From the NCBI GenBank assembly GCA_963834705.1, contig CAWICV010000002.1:372001-436000 (forward strand): DNA of 64,000 nt, in the 5' to 3' direction. Positions 8,198 to 16,367 of this stretch are shown piece by piece. The stretch comes from RYN-230 sp963834705. GTDB lineage: Bacteria > Actinomycetota > Actinomycetes > Streptosporangiales > Streptosporangiaceae. Each line of letters begins with the position of its first letter. Position 1 is the first letter of the stretch. The notes beneath the pieces were generated by a model. That model ran no database searches. It saw only the letters and a program-made list of their open reading frames with translations, and was not told the DNA's origin. A program made the position numbers and the translations under genes.

Positions 8198-9235
8198 GTG
8201 GCTCAGCAGGGGCCGCAACCCCCGCGCTCCAGCAGGCTGTCCGCACGCGGCAACAGCCCACGCTGGAATGAAGCCGATTACCCGGACGACAACGAGGAAG
8301 CGCCGCCCTGGGCGGGCCTCGCGGTCGGCCCGCGGTGGGCCGGCGGCCGCGGCCGGCGCGGCCGCCCACCCGGGCCGCCCCGCCGGAAAGACGCTGGATA
8401 CCCAGACGCTGGATACCCAGACGCTGGATACCCAGACGCCGGATACGCCGAGGCCGGGCACCGGGCGGCCGGATACAGCCCGCCCCCGGACGACGATGAC
8501 GAGCTGCCCGCGCCGCCGGTCCGGCCCCGTGGCCGCCAGGCGGCGGCCCGGGCCCGCCGGGCGCACCGCCGGATCTACCTGTGGGGCGGCATGCTGGTCG
8601 TGGCCGCGGTCGTCGGCGGTGGGCTGTACCTGCTGCTCGGCGGCGGCAACCCGCCGGCCAAGCAGCCCGACGCGATGGTGACCACGTTCCTGCCTGGGGA
8701 GTTCCGGGCCACGCCGAACGCGTGCACCGCGGTCAGCGCGGCCACGCTCAACCAGTACCTGCCGGGCAAGCGGACGGTCGCCGCGCCCAGCTCGCTGGAC
8801 GGCGGCGCGGCCAGCCTGTGCAGCTGGACGCTGGACGCGAAGCCGGTGTACCGGCTGCTCAACGTGCAGGCCCAGGCGTACTCGCCGAACGGGCTGGCCA
8901 GCGGGGACGGCAGCGCGACCAACGCGGCCATCGACGGGTACGCCCAGGCGCTGCAGCAGAAGACCAACCCGGCGAAGAAGACCCAGCTGCCGAAGGCCAT
9001 CGTCACCACGATCCCGGGGCTGGGCAGCAAGGCGTTCTCCGCGTTCCAGAAGATCAGGGCGGGCGGCATCATCACCGACCAGCTGACCGTGGTGGCCCGG
9101 GACCGGAACGTCCTGGTCACTGTGGTCTTCGAAGGCGACTCGGGCCGCGGCGGGTACCACTCGGCCCCGGTCAGCCAGCTGACCGCCGGGGCGATAGCCG
9201 CGACCCGTGACGTGCTGTCCCAGCTGAAGAGCTGA
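8198..9235 (+). CDS. Membrane-anchored protein with repetitive N-terminus and extracytoplasmic domain
   Basis: 345 residues of unknown function. Residues 1-120 are proline-, glycine- and arginine-rich and hydrophilic, and include four 5-residue repeats of the form DAGYP encoded by 15-bp DNA repeats. One transmembrane segment (LWGGMLVVAAVVGGGLYLLL) lies around residues 127-146. The C-terminal 190 residues have paired cysteines in NACTAVSA and LCSWTL, followed by ARDRNVLVTVVFEGD, resembling the DUF3558-type domains of actinobacterial surface proteins; that link is inference. GTG start with GGAGG about 10 nt upstream. It lies between tsaE and tsaB, so it may be cotranscribed with housekeeping genes. 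Confidence 0.75.
   Translation: MAQQGPQPPRSSRLSARGNSPRWNEADYPDDNEEAPPWAGLAVGPRWAGGRGRRGRPPGPPRRKDAGYPDAGYPDAGYPDAGYAEAGHRAAGYSPPPDDDDELPAPPVRPRGRQAAARARRAHRRIYLWGGMLVVAAVVGGGLYLLLGGGNPPAKQPDAMVTTFLPGEFRATPNACTAVSAATLNQYLPGKRTVAAPSSLDGGAASLCSWTLDAKPVYRLLNVQAQAYSPNGLASGDGSATNAAIDGYAQALQQKTNPAKKTQLPKAIVTTIPGLGSKAFSAFQKIRAGGIITDQLTVVARDRNVLVTVVFEGDSGRGGYHSAPVSQLTAGAIAATRDVLSQLKS
8390..8449 (+). repeat. Four in-frame 15-bp tandem repeats
   Basis: Unit GACGCTGGATACCCA. Units at 8390, 8405 and 8420 are identical; the fourth at 8435 has diverged. Each adds five residues (DAGYP-like) to the cytoplasmic tail of the gene at 8198. Confidence 0.9.
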
Positions 9236-9277
9236 GCCGGACCGGACCGGCCGGTCACATCAGCCCGCTGAGGTCAC

Positions 9278-9283
9278 TAGGCT
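9278..9283 (+). promoter_or_regulatory. Predicted leaderless -10 for tsaB
   Basis: TAGGCT lies 8 nt before the GTG of tsaB, the spacing expected if transcription starts at the start codon. No convincing -35 is seen. Confidence 0.5.
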
Positions 9284-9291
9284 GTGCATCC

Positions 9292-9957
9292 GTGCTGCTG
9301 CTTGCGTTCGACACCGCGACGCCAGCCGTGACGGTGGCCCTGCATGACGGGACGCACGCGCTGGCCGAAGTCACCACCATCGATGCCCGCCGCCATGGCG
9401 AGCTGCTGGCCGCGTCCATCGACCAGGCGCTGACCCGGGCCGGGGCGAGCCGGCTCGACATCACCGCCGTCGCGGCCGGCACCGGTCCTGGCCCCTATAC
9501 CGGGCTGCGCGCCGGGCTGGTCACCGCCCGGGTGCTGGGCAGCGCGCTGGGCGTCCCGGTGCACGGGATCTGCACGCTGGACGTGATCGCCGCCGGCGCG
9601 CGGGCCGCGGCCGGCGGCCGCGACTTCGTGGTGGCCACCGACGCCCGGCGCCGTGAGGTCTACTGGGCCCGCTACGACGGCACCGGGACCCGGCTGACCG
9701 GGCCCGCGGTCGGCACCCCGGCCGCGGTGGCGGCGGAGCTGCCGGCCGGCACCCCGGTGGCCGGGGCCGGCGCGCTGCTCTACCCGGACCTGCTCGGCGG
9801 CCCTGGTGAGCCGGGCTACCCCTCGGCGGCCATCCTGGCCCGGCTGGCCGCGGAGCGGATCGCCGCGGGCCTGCCCGGCCTGGGTGCCGATCCGGTGTAC
9901 CTGCGCCGCCCGGACGCGCAAGTGCCCGGCCCACCGAAGCGGGTGACGGTGCCGTGA
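9292..9957 (+). CDS. tsaB: tRNA threonylcarbamoyladenosine biosynthesis protein TsaB
   Basis: Non-catalytic partner of TsaD in t6A synthesis. The 221-residue product starts LLLAFDTATPAVTVAL, the actin-like N-terminus of the family, and has GTGPGPYTGLRAGL around residues 63-76. GTG start at 9292. Its TGA overlaps the GTG of rimI (GTGA at 9954-9957). The tsaB-rimI-tsaD order is conserved in actinobacteria. Confidence 0.95.
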   Translation: MLLLAFDTATPAVTVALHDGTHALAEVTTIDARRHGELLAASIDQALTRAGASRLDITAVAAGTGPGPYTGLRAGLVTARVLGSALGVPVHGICTLDVIAAGARAAAGGRDFVVATDARRREVYWARYDGTGTRLTGPAVGTPAAVAAELPAGTPVAGAGALLYPDLLGGPGEPGYPSAAILARLAAERIAAGLPGLGADPVYLRRPDAQVPGPPKRVTVP

Positions 9958-10466
9958 CCGGTGCCGTCACACTCCGCGAGATGACCGCGGCCGACCTGCC
10001 CGCCGTGCTGGATCTGGAGCATGCCCTGTTCGGCGACGAGGCGTGGACCGAGGGAATGCTGGCCAGCGAGCTGGCCGGGGTGGCCAGTGGACGGTATTAC
10101 CTGGTCGGCGAGGACGGCGCGGAACTGGTCGGCTACGCCGGGCTGCTGACCCCCGGCGGCGGCCAGGCCGACGTGCTCACGCTGGCCGTGGCCGAGCCGC
10201 GCCAGGGCCACGGCCTGGGCGCGGCCCTGCTGGACGCGCTGCTGGCCGAGGCCAGGCGCGGCTGCACCGAGGTGTTCCTCGAGGTGCGGGTGGACAACCA
10301 CCGGGCACAGTTGCTGTATCAGCGGCGGGGCTTCGTGGAGATCGGCATCAGGCGCGGCTACTACCAGCCATCGGGCACTGATGCCCTGGTCATGCGGCTG
10401 AGCCTGGACCGGCCCCGCTTCCGCGACCAGGCGGGCCGGCGGCCCGCGGGATGGGGCGCCCGGTGA
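9954..10466 (+). CDS. rimI: Ribosomal protein S18-alanine N-acetyltransferase
   Basis: GNAT-family acetyltransferase of 170 residues. The acetyl-CoA binding segment VAEPRQGHGLGAALLDALL (Q/RxxGxG/A motif) lies around residues 78-96, followed by EVFLEVRVDNHRAQLLYQRRGF, the usual RimI signature. It starts at the GTG overlapping the tsaB stop and overlaps the start of tsaD, so the three genes form one translational unit. N-acetylation of S18 is the family role; the target is not proven here. Confidence 0.93.
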   Translation: MTGAVTLREMTAADLPAVLDLEHALFGDEAWTEGMLASELAGVASGRYYLVGEDGAELVGYAGLLTPGGGQADVLTLAVAEPRQGHGLGAALLDALLAEARRGCTEVFLEVRVDNHRAQLLYQRRGFVEIGIRRGYYQPSGTDALVMRLSLDRPRFRDQAGRRPAGWGAR

Positions 10467-11494
10467 CCGGCCCGCTGGTGCTGGGCATCGAGACGTCCTG
10501 CGACGAGACCGGCGCCGGGCTGGTCCGCGGGCACGAGCTGCTGGCCGACTCGGTGGCGTCCAGCGTGACCGAACACGCCCGGTTCGGTGGGGTCGTGCCC
10601 GAGGTGGCCAGCCGGGCGCACCTGGAGGCCATGGTCCCGGCGGTGGACCGGGCGCTGGCCACGGCCGGGGTCAGCCTGGCCGGCCTGGACGCGATCGCGG
10701 TGACCGCCGGGCCGGGGCTGACCGGCGCGCTGCTGGTCGGCGTGTGCGCGGCCAAGGCGTACGCGCTGGCCCTGGGCAAGCCGCTGTACGCGGTGAACCA
10801 CCTGGCCGCGCACATCGCGGTGGACCAGCTCGAGCACGGGCCGCTGCCGGTGCCCGCGATCGCGCTGCTGGTCTCCGGCGGGCACTCCTCGCTGCTGCTG
10901 ACCAAGGACGTGGCGGGCGACGTGCAGCCGCTGGGTGCGACCATCGATGACGCGGCCGGTGAGGCGTACGACAAGGTGGCCCGGGTGCTCGGGCTGCCGT
11001 TCCCGGGCGGGCCGCCGATCGACATTCAGGCACGGTCCGGGGATCCGGCCGCGATCGCCTTCCCCCGGGCCAAGTACCGGGACCAGACCTACGATTTCTC
11101 GTTCTCCGGGCTGAAGACGGCGGTTGCCCGCTGGGTGGAGGAGCGCCGGGCGGCCGGGCTCAGCGTGCCGGTGGCCGACGTGGCCGCCTCGTTCCAGGAG
11201 GCGGTGGCGGACGTGCTCACCCGCAAGGCCGTGCAGGCGTGCCGGGAGCACGGGGTCGAGCATCTGATCATCGGCGGGGGAGTGGCCGCGAACTCCCGGC
11301 TGCGCGCGCTGGCCGCGGAGCGCTGCGAAGCGGCCGGGCTGCGGCTGCGGGTGCCCCGCCCCGGGCTGTGCACCGACAACGGGGCCATGGTGGCGGCGCT
11401 GGGCGCGGAACTGGCTGGCCGCGGCGCCGCGGCGTCCACGCTGGACGTGGGGGCCGACTCCGCGCTGCCGGTGACCACCGTGCTGGCCGGGTGA
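10463..11494 (+). CDS. tsaD: tRNA N6-adenosine threonylcarbamoyltransferase
   Basis: Catalytic subunit for t6A37 in ANN-decoding tRNAs. LGIETSCDETG at the N-terminus, the iron-binding HxxxH in NHLAAHIAV near residue 112, LLVSGGHSSL, and FSGLKTAV are present. I place the start at GTG 10463, giving a GTGA overlap with the rimI stop as at the other junctions here; an ATG at 10451 would add four residues but has no Shine-Dalgarno. With the GTG start the product is 343 residues. The stop codon lies inside a 20-bp tandem duplication. Confidence 0.95.
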   Translation: MTGPLVLGIETSCDETGAGLVRGHELLADSVASSVTEHARFGGVVPEVASRAHLEAMVPAVDRALATAGVSLAGLDAIAVTAGPGLTGALLVGVCAAKAYALALGKPLYAVNHLAAHIAVDQLEHGPLPVPAIALLVSGGHSSLLLTKDVAGDVQPLGATIDDAAGEAYDKVARVLGLPFPGGPPIDIQARSGDPAAIAFPRAKYRDQTYDFSFSGLKTAVARWVEERRAAGLSVPVADVAASFQEAVADVLTRKAVQACREHGVEHLIIGGGVAANSRLRALAAERCEAAGLRLRVPRPGLCTDNGAMVAALGAELAGRGAAASTLDVGADSALPVTTVLAG

Positions 11495-11520
11495 CTGCCG
11501 TGCTGGCCGGGTGACTGCCG
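11481..11520 (+). repeat. 20-bp perfect tandem duplication across the tsaD stop
   Basis: TGCTGGCCGGGTGACTGCCG occurs at 11481-11500 and again at 11501-11520. The tsaD TGA (11492-11494) is in the first copy; the second copy's TGA is out of frame. Confidence 0.95.
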
Positions 11521-11530
11521 GACGGGCAAG

Positions 11531-11559
11531 TTGACTGCCGGGCGCGCCCCGGCTACTGT
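11531..11559 (+). promoter_or_regulatory. Promoter of groES
   Basis: TTGACT at 11531-11536 and TACTGT at 11554-11559 are separated by 17 nt. The predicted start point near 11566 falls at the left edge of the CIRCE element. Confidence 0.7.
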
Positions 11560-11565
11560 TCGGGA

Positions 11566-11592
11566 CTGGCACTCTCTAGGGTAGAGTGCTAA
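11566..11592 (+). promoter_or_regulatory. CIRCE operator (HrcA binding site)
   Basis: CTGGCACTC, a 9-nt spacer and GAGTGCTAA match the CIRCE consensus TTAGCACTC-N9-GAGTGCTAA with two mismatches, both in the left arm. It overlaps the predicted groES transcription start, the classical arrangement for HrcA repression of groESL. hrcA itself is not in the window. Confidence 0.92.
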
Positions 11593-11688
11593 TACGACGT
11601 GGCTGGTCTGGCACCCGCGACGACAGCTGGCCGAGGTCGTTACTCCTATAGCCGTTTCCCCATCCTTTTCGGAGGAGGAGGTCAGATC

Positions 11689-12000
11689 GTGGCGACCGCT
11701 ACCAAGGTTGTTCTCAAGCCACTCGAAGACCGGATCGTGGTTCGCACCCTGGAAGCCGAGCAGACCACTGCGTCCGGGCTGGTCATCCCGGACACCGCCA
11801 AGGAGAAGCCCCAGGAGGGCGAAGTCCTGGCGGTCGGCCCGGGCCGGTTCGACGACGCTGGCAGCAAGCGCGTCCCGATGGACGTGAAGGTTGGTGACGT
11901 CGTGCTGTACAGCAAGTACGGCGGCACCGAGGTGAAGTACCACGGCGAGGAGTACCTGGTGCTCTCCGCCCGTGACGTGCTCGCCATCATCGAGAAGTAA
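11689..12000 (+). CDS. groES: Co-chaperonin GroES
   Basis: Heptameric lid of the GroEL chamber. The 103-residue product has the family length and motifs: VLKPLEDRIVV at the N-terminus, the mobile loop SGLVIPDTAKEKPQEGEV, and LSARDVLAIIEK at the end. GTG start at 11689 behind a strong GGAGGAGGAGGT Shine-Dalgarno. Controlled by the promoter and CIRCE at 11531-11592. groEL follows after 172 nt. Confidence 0.97.
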   Translation: MATATKVVLKPLEDRIVVRTLEAEQTTASGLVIPDTAKEKPQEGEVLAVGPGRFDDAGSKRVPMDVKVGDVVLYSKYGGTEVKYHGEEYLVLSARDVLAIIEK

Positions 12001-12054
12001 CAACGCGGCTCAGGCGGCGGGCGCGTCCCGCGACCAGATGTCCGCTCCGGACCA

Positions 12055-12085
12055 CCGCCCCGGCGCTTCCCGGCGTCCGGGGCGG
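12055..12085 (+). other. Hairpin between groES and groEL
   Basis: Perfect 9-bp inverted repeat CCGCCCCGG (12055-12063) and CCGGGGCGG (12077-12085) with a 13-nt loop and no T-run. It could attenuate transcription, stabilise the groES message or mark a processing site. Confidence 0.5.
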
Positions 12086-12172
12086 TAGTCCGTGGCCGGC
12101 CCGCTGACCGCGGCGCCCGGCCGCGCAAGGAAGCCGCCACAATGACCTATACCGCAGCAATTTGAGGTGCTC

Positions 12173-13801
12173 ATGGCCAAGATGCTGGAGTTCGACGAGG
12201 AGGCACGGCGCGCGCTCGAGCGCGGCGTGAACCGGCTCGCCGACGCAGTCAAGGTGACGCTCGGCCCGAAGGGCCGCAACGTCGTCATCGACAAGAAGTG
12301 GGGCGCTCCGACCATCACCAACGACGGCGTGACCGTCGCCCGTGAGGTGGAACTGGAGGACCCGTACGAGAATCTCGGTGCCCAGCTCGCCAAGGAGGTC
12401 GCGACCAAGACCAACGACGTCGCGGGCGACGGCACCACCACCGCGACCGTGCTGGCCCAGGCCATGGTCCGGGAGGGCCGGCGCTCGGTGACGGCGGGCG
12501 CCAACCCGATCGCGCTGAAGCGGGGCATCGATGCGGCCGCGGCCGCGGTGTCCGACCGGCTGCTCGAGGCGGCCCGTGAGGTCGAGGAGCAGCAGGAGAT
12601 CGCGCACGTGGCCACGGTCTCGGCGCAGGACGCCAAGATCGGCGAGCTGATCGCCGAGGCGTTCAGCAAGGTCGGCAAGGACGGTGTGATCACCGTCGAG
12701 GAGTCGCCGACCATGGGCCTGGAACTCGAGTTCACCGAGGGGATGCAGTTCGACAAGGGCTACATCTCGCCGTATTTCATTACCGACCAGGAGCGCATGG
12801 AAGCGGTCCTGGAAGACGCCTACATCCTGCTGCACTCCGGCAAGATCTCCTCGATGGCGGATTTCCTCCCGCTGCTGGAAAAGGTCGCGCAGACCAAGAA
12901 GCCGTTCCTGGTTATTGCCGAGGACGTCGAGGGTGAGGCGCTGTCCACGCTGGTCGTGAACAAGATCCGCGGCCTGCTCGCGGTGTGCGCGGTGAAGGCG
13001 CCCGGCTTCGGTGACCGGCGCAAGGCGATGCTCGAGGACATGGCCATCCTGACCGGTGGCCAGGTGATCAGCGAGGAGGTTGGCCTCAAGCTCGAGAACG
13101 TCGGCCTGGACACGCTGGGCACCGCGCGCCGGGTGGTGGTGACCAAGGACACCACCACGATCGTGGATGGGGCCGGCCAGACCGGCGACATCCAGGACCG
13201 GGTGCGCCAGCTCCGCGGCGAGATCGAGGCGACCGATTCCGACTGGGACCGGGAGAAGCTGCAGGAGCGGGTGGCCAAGCTGTCCGGCGGGGTCAGCGTG
13301 CTCCGGGTGGGCGCGGCGACCGAGGTGGAGCTGAAGGAGAAGAAGCATCGCCTGGAGGACGCCATCTCGGCTACCCGGGCCGCCATCGAGGAAGGCATCA
13401 TCCCGGGCGGCGGCAGTGCCCTGGTGCACATCGCGATCGGGCTGGACGACCTCGGCAAGACTGGTGACGAGGCGACCGGGGTGGGCGTGGTGCGCACCGC
13501 GCTGATGTCCCCGGCCCGCTGGATCGCGGAGAACGCGGGCCGGGAGGGCTCGGTCGTCACGGCCAAGGTGGCGGAGCTCGGCTTCGGCCAGGGCTTCAAC
13601 GCGGCCACCGGCGAGTATGGCGACCTGGTGGCCCAGGGCGTGATCGACCCGGTCAAGGTGACCCGCTCGGCGGTGCTGAACGCGGCGTCCATCGCGGCCA
13701 TGCTGCTCACCACCGAGGCCCTGGTGGTGGACAAGCCGGAAGAGGAGGCCGAGGCCGCGGGCGGTCACGGGCACTCGCACGGCCACGGTCACACGCACTG
13801 A
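12173..13801 (+). CDS. groEL: Chaperonin GroEL (GroEL1 type with His-rich tail)
   Basis: ATP-dependent folding chamber, 542 residues. The LGPKGRNVV segment, the nucleotide-binding DGTTTATVLAQ, and EGIIPGGGSALVH are all present. The C-terminus is GHGHSHGHGHTH instead of the usual GGM repeats; a His-rich tail and linkage to groES are features of actinobacterial GroEL1. The start is the ATG at 12173 with GAGG 7 nt upstream; a GTG at 12167 is also in frame. A second groEL elsewhere in the genome is likely. The stop is followed by a 9-bp tandem duplication and a strong terminator. Confidence 0.96.
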   Translation: MAKMLEFDEEARRALERGVNRLADAVKVTLGPKGRNVVIDKKWGAPTITNDGVTVAREVELEDPYENLGAQLAKEVATKTNDVAGDGTTTATVLAQAMVREGRRSVTAGANPIALKRGIDAAAAAVSDRLLEAAREVEEQQEIAHVATVSAQDAKIGELIAEAFSKVGKDGVITVEESPTMGLELEFTEGMQFDKGYISPYFITDQERMEAVLEDAYILLHSGKISSMADFLPLLEKVAQTKKPFLVIAEDVEGEALSTLVVNKIRGLLAVCAVKAPGFGDRRKAMLEDMAILTGGQVISEEVGLKLENVGLDTLGTARRVVVTKDTTTIVDGAGQTGDIQDRVRQLRGEIEATDSDWDREKLQERVAKLSGGVSVLRVGAATEVELKEKKHRLEDAISATRAAIEEGIIPGGGSALVHIAIGLDDLGKTGDEATGVGVVRTALMSPARWIAENAGREGSVVTAKVAELGFGQGFNAATGEYGDLVAQGVIDPVKVTRSAVLNAASIAAMLLTTEALVVDKPEEEAEAAGGHGHSHGHGHTH

Positions 13802-13814
13802 GGTAACTGAGGTA
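13797..13814 (+). repeat. 9-bp tandem duplication across the groEL stop
   Basis: ACTGAGGTA is repeated twice without interruption. The first copy holds the groEL TGA (13799-13801) and the second supplies another TGA in the same frame three codons on. Confidence 0.9.
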
Positions 13815-13835
13815 ACCACAGCGCAATCGGCCAGG

Positions 13836-13870
13836 CAGGCCCCGCCCCGGACGTCCTGGGGCGGGGCCTG
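13836..13870 (+). terminator. Terminator hairpin after groEL
   Basis: A 13-bp perfect stem, CAGGCCCCGCCCC (13836-13848) with GGGGCGGGGCCTG (13858-13870), and a 9-nt loop that can itself pair. There is no clear T-run, as is common in high-GC actinobacteria. Confidence 0.75.
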
Positions 13871-14055
13871 CGGCATTCAGGCTTCATTTCCGGCTGCCAA
13901 TTACGCTAAGTAGTCGATAGGCCCGAAATTGACTACGGATAGTAATTCCCATGTTCGGAACGTAACCGCACGGAACAGCAATGTGACCTTTCCGTTGTCA
14001 TCTTCGATGACAGCACCCCCTGCTTTCCTGGGCATCATGCTTTTGTGGGCGACGG

Positions 14056-14703
14056 ATGCATCATCCAGGCCGTGGCGGGCGACTCCCGGGGGGACGGCCA
14101 GCCAGCGGTGACCAGTGGCATGCCGGGGACGTCGCGGCCGACCAGGCGGCCAGCTTCGGGGACCTGACCAGCCTGGCGGTGCGCGGGCACCCGGCGGCGG
14201 TCGCGGCCCTGCTGGAACGGATCCGCCCGATGGTGGTCCGGTACTGCCGGGCCCGGCTGGGCCGGATCACCGGGCACTACTACCTGGCCGACGACGTGGC
14301 CCAGGAAGTCTGCCTGGCCGTGCTGTCCGCGCTGCCGCGGTACCAGGACATGGGCCGCCCGTTCGCGTCGTTCGTGTTCGGCATCGCGTCGCACAAGGTG
14401 GCCGACGCGGCGCGGAACGCGGCCCGGCTGGCGGTGCCGTTCGAGGACCTGCCGGACGAGCCGGACGAACACCCCGGCCCGGAAGAGACCGTGGTGGCCT
14501 ACATTGAGGCCCAGCGGGCTAGAGCGCTCCTCGCCCAGCTCCCAGAACACGTGCGTGAGCTGCTAATACTACGCGTCGTAACGGGACTGTCGGCCGAGGA
14601 AACGGGTAACGTACTCGGCATGTCACCAGGAGCGGTGAGGGTGGCCCAGCACCGGGCACTGGCCCGGCTGCGGGCGCTCGCGGTCGCGGAGTCGATTGCG
14701 TGA
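14056..14703 (+). CDS. shbA: RNA polymerase sigma factor, ShbA/SigD type
   Basis: 215-residue ECF-like sigma-70 factor. Region 2 lies around residues 40-115, with YLADDVAQEVCLAVLSALPRY followed by GRPFASFVFGIASHKVAD for -10 recognition. Region 4 at the C-terminus has LSAEETGNVLGMSPGAVRVAQHRALARLR, a helix-turn-helix for the -35. The position between groESL1 and guaB-guaB3 matches Streptomyces shbA and mycobacterial sigD. The first 30 residues are weakly conserved, so the start is uncertain. In Streptomyces ShbA transcribes the principal sigma gene hrdB; that role here is inference from family and synteny. Confidence 0.85.
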   Translation: MHHPGRGGRLPGGRPASGDQWHAGDVAADQAASFGDLTSLAVRGHPAAVAALLERIRPMVVRYCRARLGRITGHYYLADDVAQEVCLAVLSALPRYQDMGRPFASFVFGIASHKVADAARNAARLAVPFEDLPDEPDEHPGPEETVVAYIEAQRARALLAQLPEHVRELLILRVVTGLSAEETGNVLGMSPGAVRVAQHRALARLRALAVAESIA

Positions 14704-14830
14704 TCACGGGCCGCGGGCCCGGCGCGCCCGGCATGACACCCGACGCGGCACGGGGCCAGACGCTGACCAGCGGGACCGTGGCCGGCCTCTACACTGGGGG
14801 AATCCCGATGCCCGCCCTCCGGAAGGTGTC

Positions 14831-16321
14831 ATGAGCGACGTCAACAAGTTCGCCCCGCCCGCCCTGACCTTCGACGACGTCCTGCTGCTGCCAGCGCATT
14901 CCGAGGTGATGCCCAGCGAGGCGGATACCACCGCCCGGCTGACCCGCTCGATCACGCTGAACGTGCCGCTGGTCTCCTCGGCCATGGACACCGTGACCGA
15001 GGCCCGGATGGCCATCGCCATGGCCCGCATCGGCGGGGTCGGCGTGCTGCACCGCAACCTCTCGGTGGAGGAGCAGGCGCAGCAGGTGGACACCGTGAAG
15101 CGGTCCGAGGCAGGCATGATCACCAATCCGGTGACCTGCGGCCCGGACGCCACCGTGGCCGACGCCGAGGAACTGTGTGCCCGGTACCGGATCTCTGGGG
15201 TCCCGGTGACCAGCCCGGACGGCGTGCTGGTGGGCATCGTGACCAACCGGGACATCCGGTTCGTCAGCGACCACGGCCGCCGGGTGGCCGACGTGATGAC
15301 CCCGATGCCACTGATCACCGCACCGGTCGGGGTGGCCAGGGACGAGGCGCTGGCGCTGCTCCGCCAGCACAAGGTGGAGAAGCTGCCGCTGATCGACGGC
15401 ACCGGCCGGCTGCGCGGGCTGATCACGGTCAAGGACTTCACCAAGAGCGAGAAGTTCCCCAACGCGACCAAGGACAGCGCGGGGCGGCTGGTGGTCGGGG
15501 CCGCGGTCGGCGTGGGCGAGGACGCCAAGGGCCGGGCCCAGGCGCTGGCCGAGGCCGGGGCCGATTTCCTGGTGGTGGACACGGCGCACGGCCACTCGCA
15601 GGCTGTGCTGGACATGGTCGCCCAGCTCCAGGCCAACCTGCACGTCGAGATCGTCGGCGGCAACATCGCCAGCCGGGATGGCGCCCAGGCGCTCATCGAG
15701 GCCGGGGCGGACGGGGTCAAGGTCGGCGTCGGGCCGGGATCGATCTGCACCACCCGGGTGGTGGCCGGGGTCGGGGTGCCGCAGGTCACCGCCATCTACC
15801 AGGCGGCGCAGGCGGCCCACGCGGCCGGCGTCCCGGTGATCGGGGACGGCGGGCTGCAGCACTCCGGGGATATCGCCAAGGCCATCGCGGCCGGGGCGGA
15901 CACGGTCATGCTGGGCAGCCTGCTGGCCGGCTGCGAGGAAGGCCCGGGCGAGATGGTCTTCATCCACGGCAAGCAGTACAAGCTGTACCGCGGGATGGGC
16001 TCGCTGGGCGCGATGCGCAACCCGGAACGCGGCCGGTCCTACTCCAAGGACCGGTACTTCCAGGACGATGTGCTGCGCGAGGACAAGCTGGTGCCGGAGG
16101 GCGTGGAGGGCCAGGTGCCGTACCGCGGCCCGCTGGCCGCGGTGGCGGGCCAGCTGACCGGCGGGCTCCGCGCGGCGATGGGCTACTGTGGCGCGCGCAC
16201 CATCGCCGACCTGCAGCAGGCCAGGTTCACCCAGATCACCGCGGCCGGCCTGGCCGAGAGCCATCCGCATGACGTAGAGATGACGGCTGAGGCCCCGAAC
16301 TACGCTCGCCGCGGACGTTAG
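14831..16321 (+). CDS. guaB: IMP dehydrogenase
   Basis: Oxidises IMP to XMP, the first committed step to GMP. The 496-residue product starts at ATG 14831 with GGAAGG 4 nt upstream, at the conserved FAPPALTFDDVLLLP N-terminus. Two CBS domains lie at about residues 95-215. The catalytic loop GPGSICTTRVV contains the active-site Cys306, followed by the flap residues. The paralogue guaB3 follows after 46 nt, the conserved actinobacterial arrangement. Confidence 0.97.
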   Translation: MSDVNKFAPPALTFDDVLLLPAHSEVMPSEADTTARLTRSITLNVPLVSSAMDTVTEARMAIAMARIGGVGVLHRNLSVEEQAQQVDTVKRSEAGMITNPVTCGPDATVADAEELCARYRISGVPVTSPDGVLVGIVTNRDIRFVSDHGRRVADVMTPMPLITAPVGVARDEALALLRQHKVEKLPLIDGTGRLRGLITVKDFTKSEKFPNATKDSAGRLVVGAAVGVGEDAKGRAQALAEAGADFLVVDTAHGHSQAVLDMVAQLQANLHVEIVGGNIASRDGAQALIEAGADGVKVGVGPGSICTTRVVAGVGVPQVTAIYQAAQAAHAAGVPVIGDGGLQHSGDIAKAIAAGADTVMLGSLLAGCEEGPGEMVFIHGKQYKLYRGMGSLGAMRNPERGRSYSKDRYFQDDVLREDKLVPEGVEGQVPYRGPLAAVAGQLTGGLRAAMGYCGARTIADLQQARFTQITAAGLAESHPHDVEMTAEAPNYARRGR

Positions 16322-16367
16322 TTGCCCTTTTCCTGCTGAACGCCCGTGCCGCGGGCTGGAGTTGCGT

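Noticed and set aside
11987..13876. 629-codon minus-strand frame opposite groEL
   Set aside because: Long antisense frames to groEL are common in high-GC genomes; no recognisable domain.
13929..14111. 60-codon plus-strand frame between the groEL terminator and the sigma gene
   Set aside because: No homology, no Shine-Dalgarno, overlaps the likely sigma-factor control region and its start.
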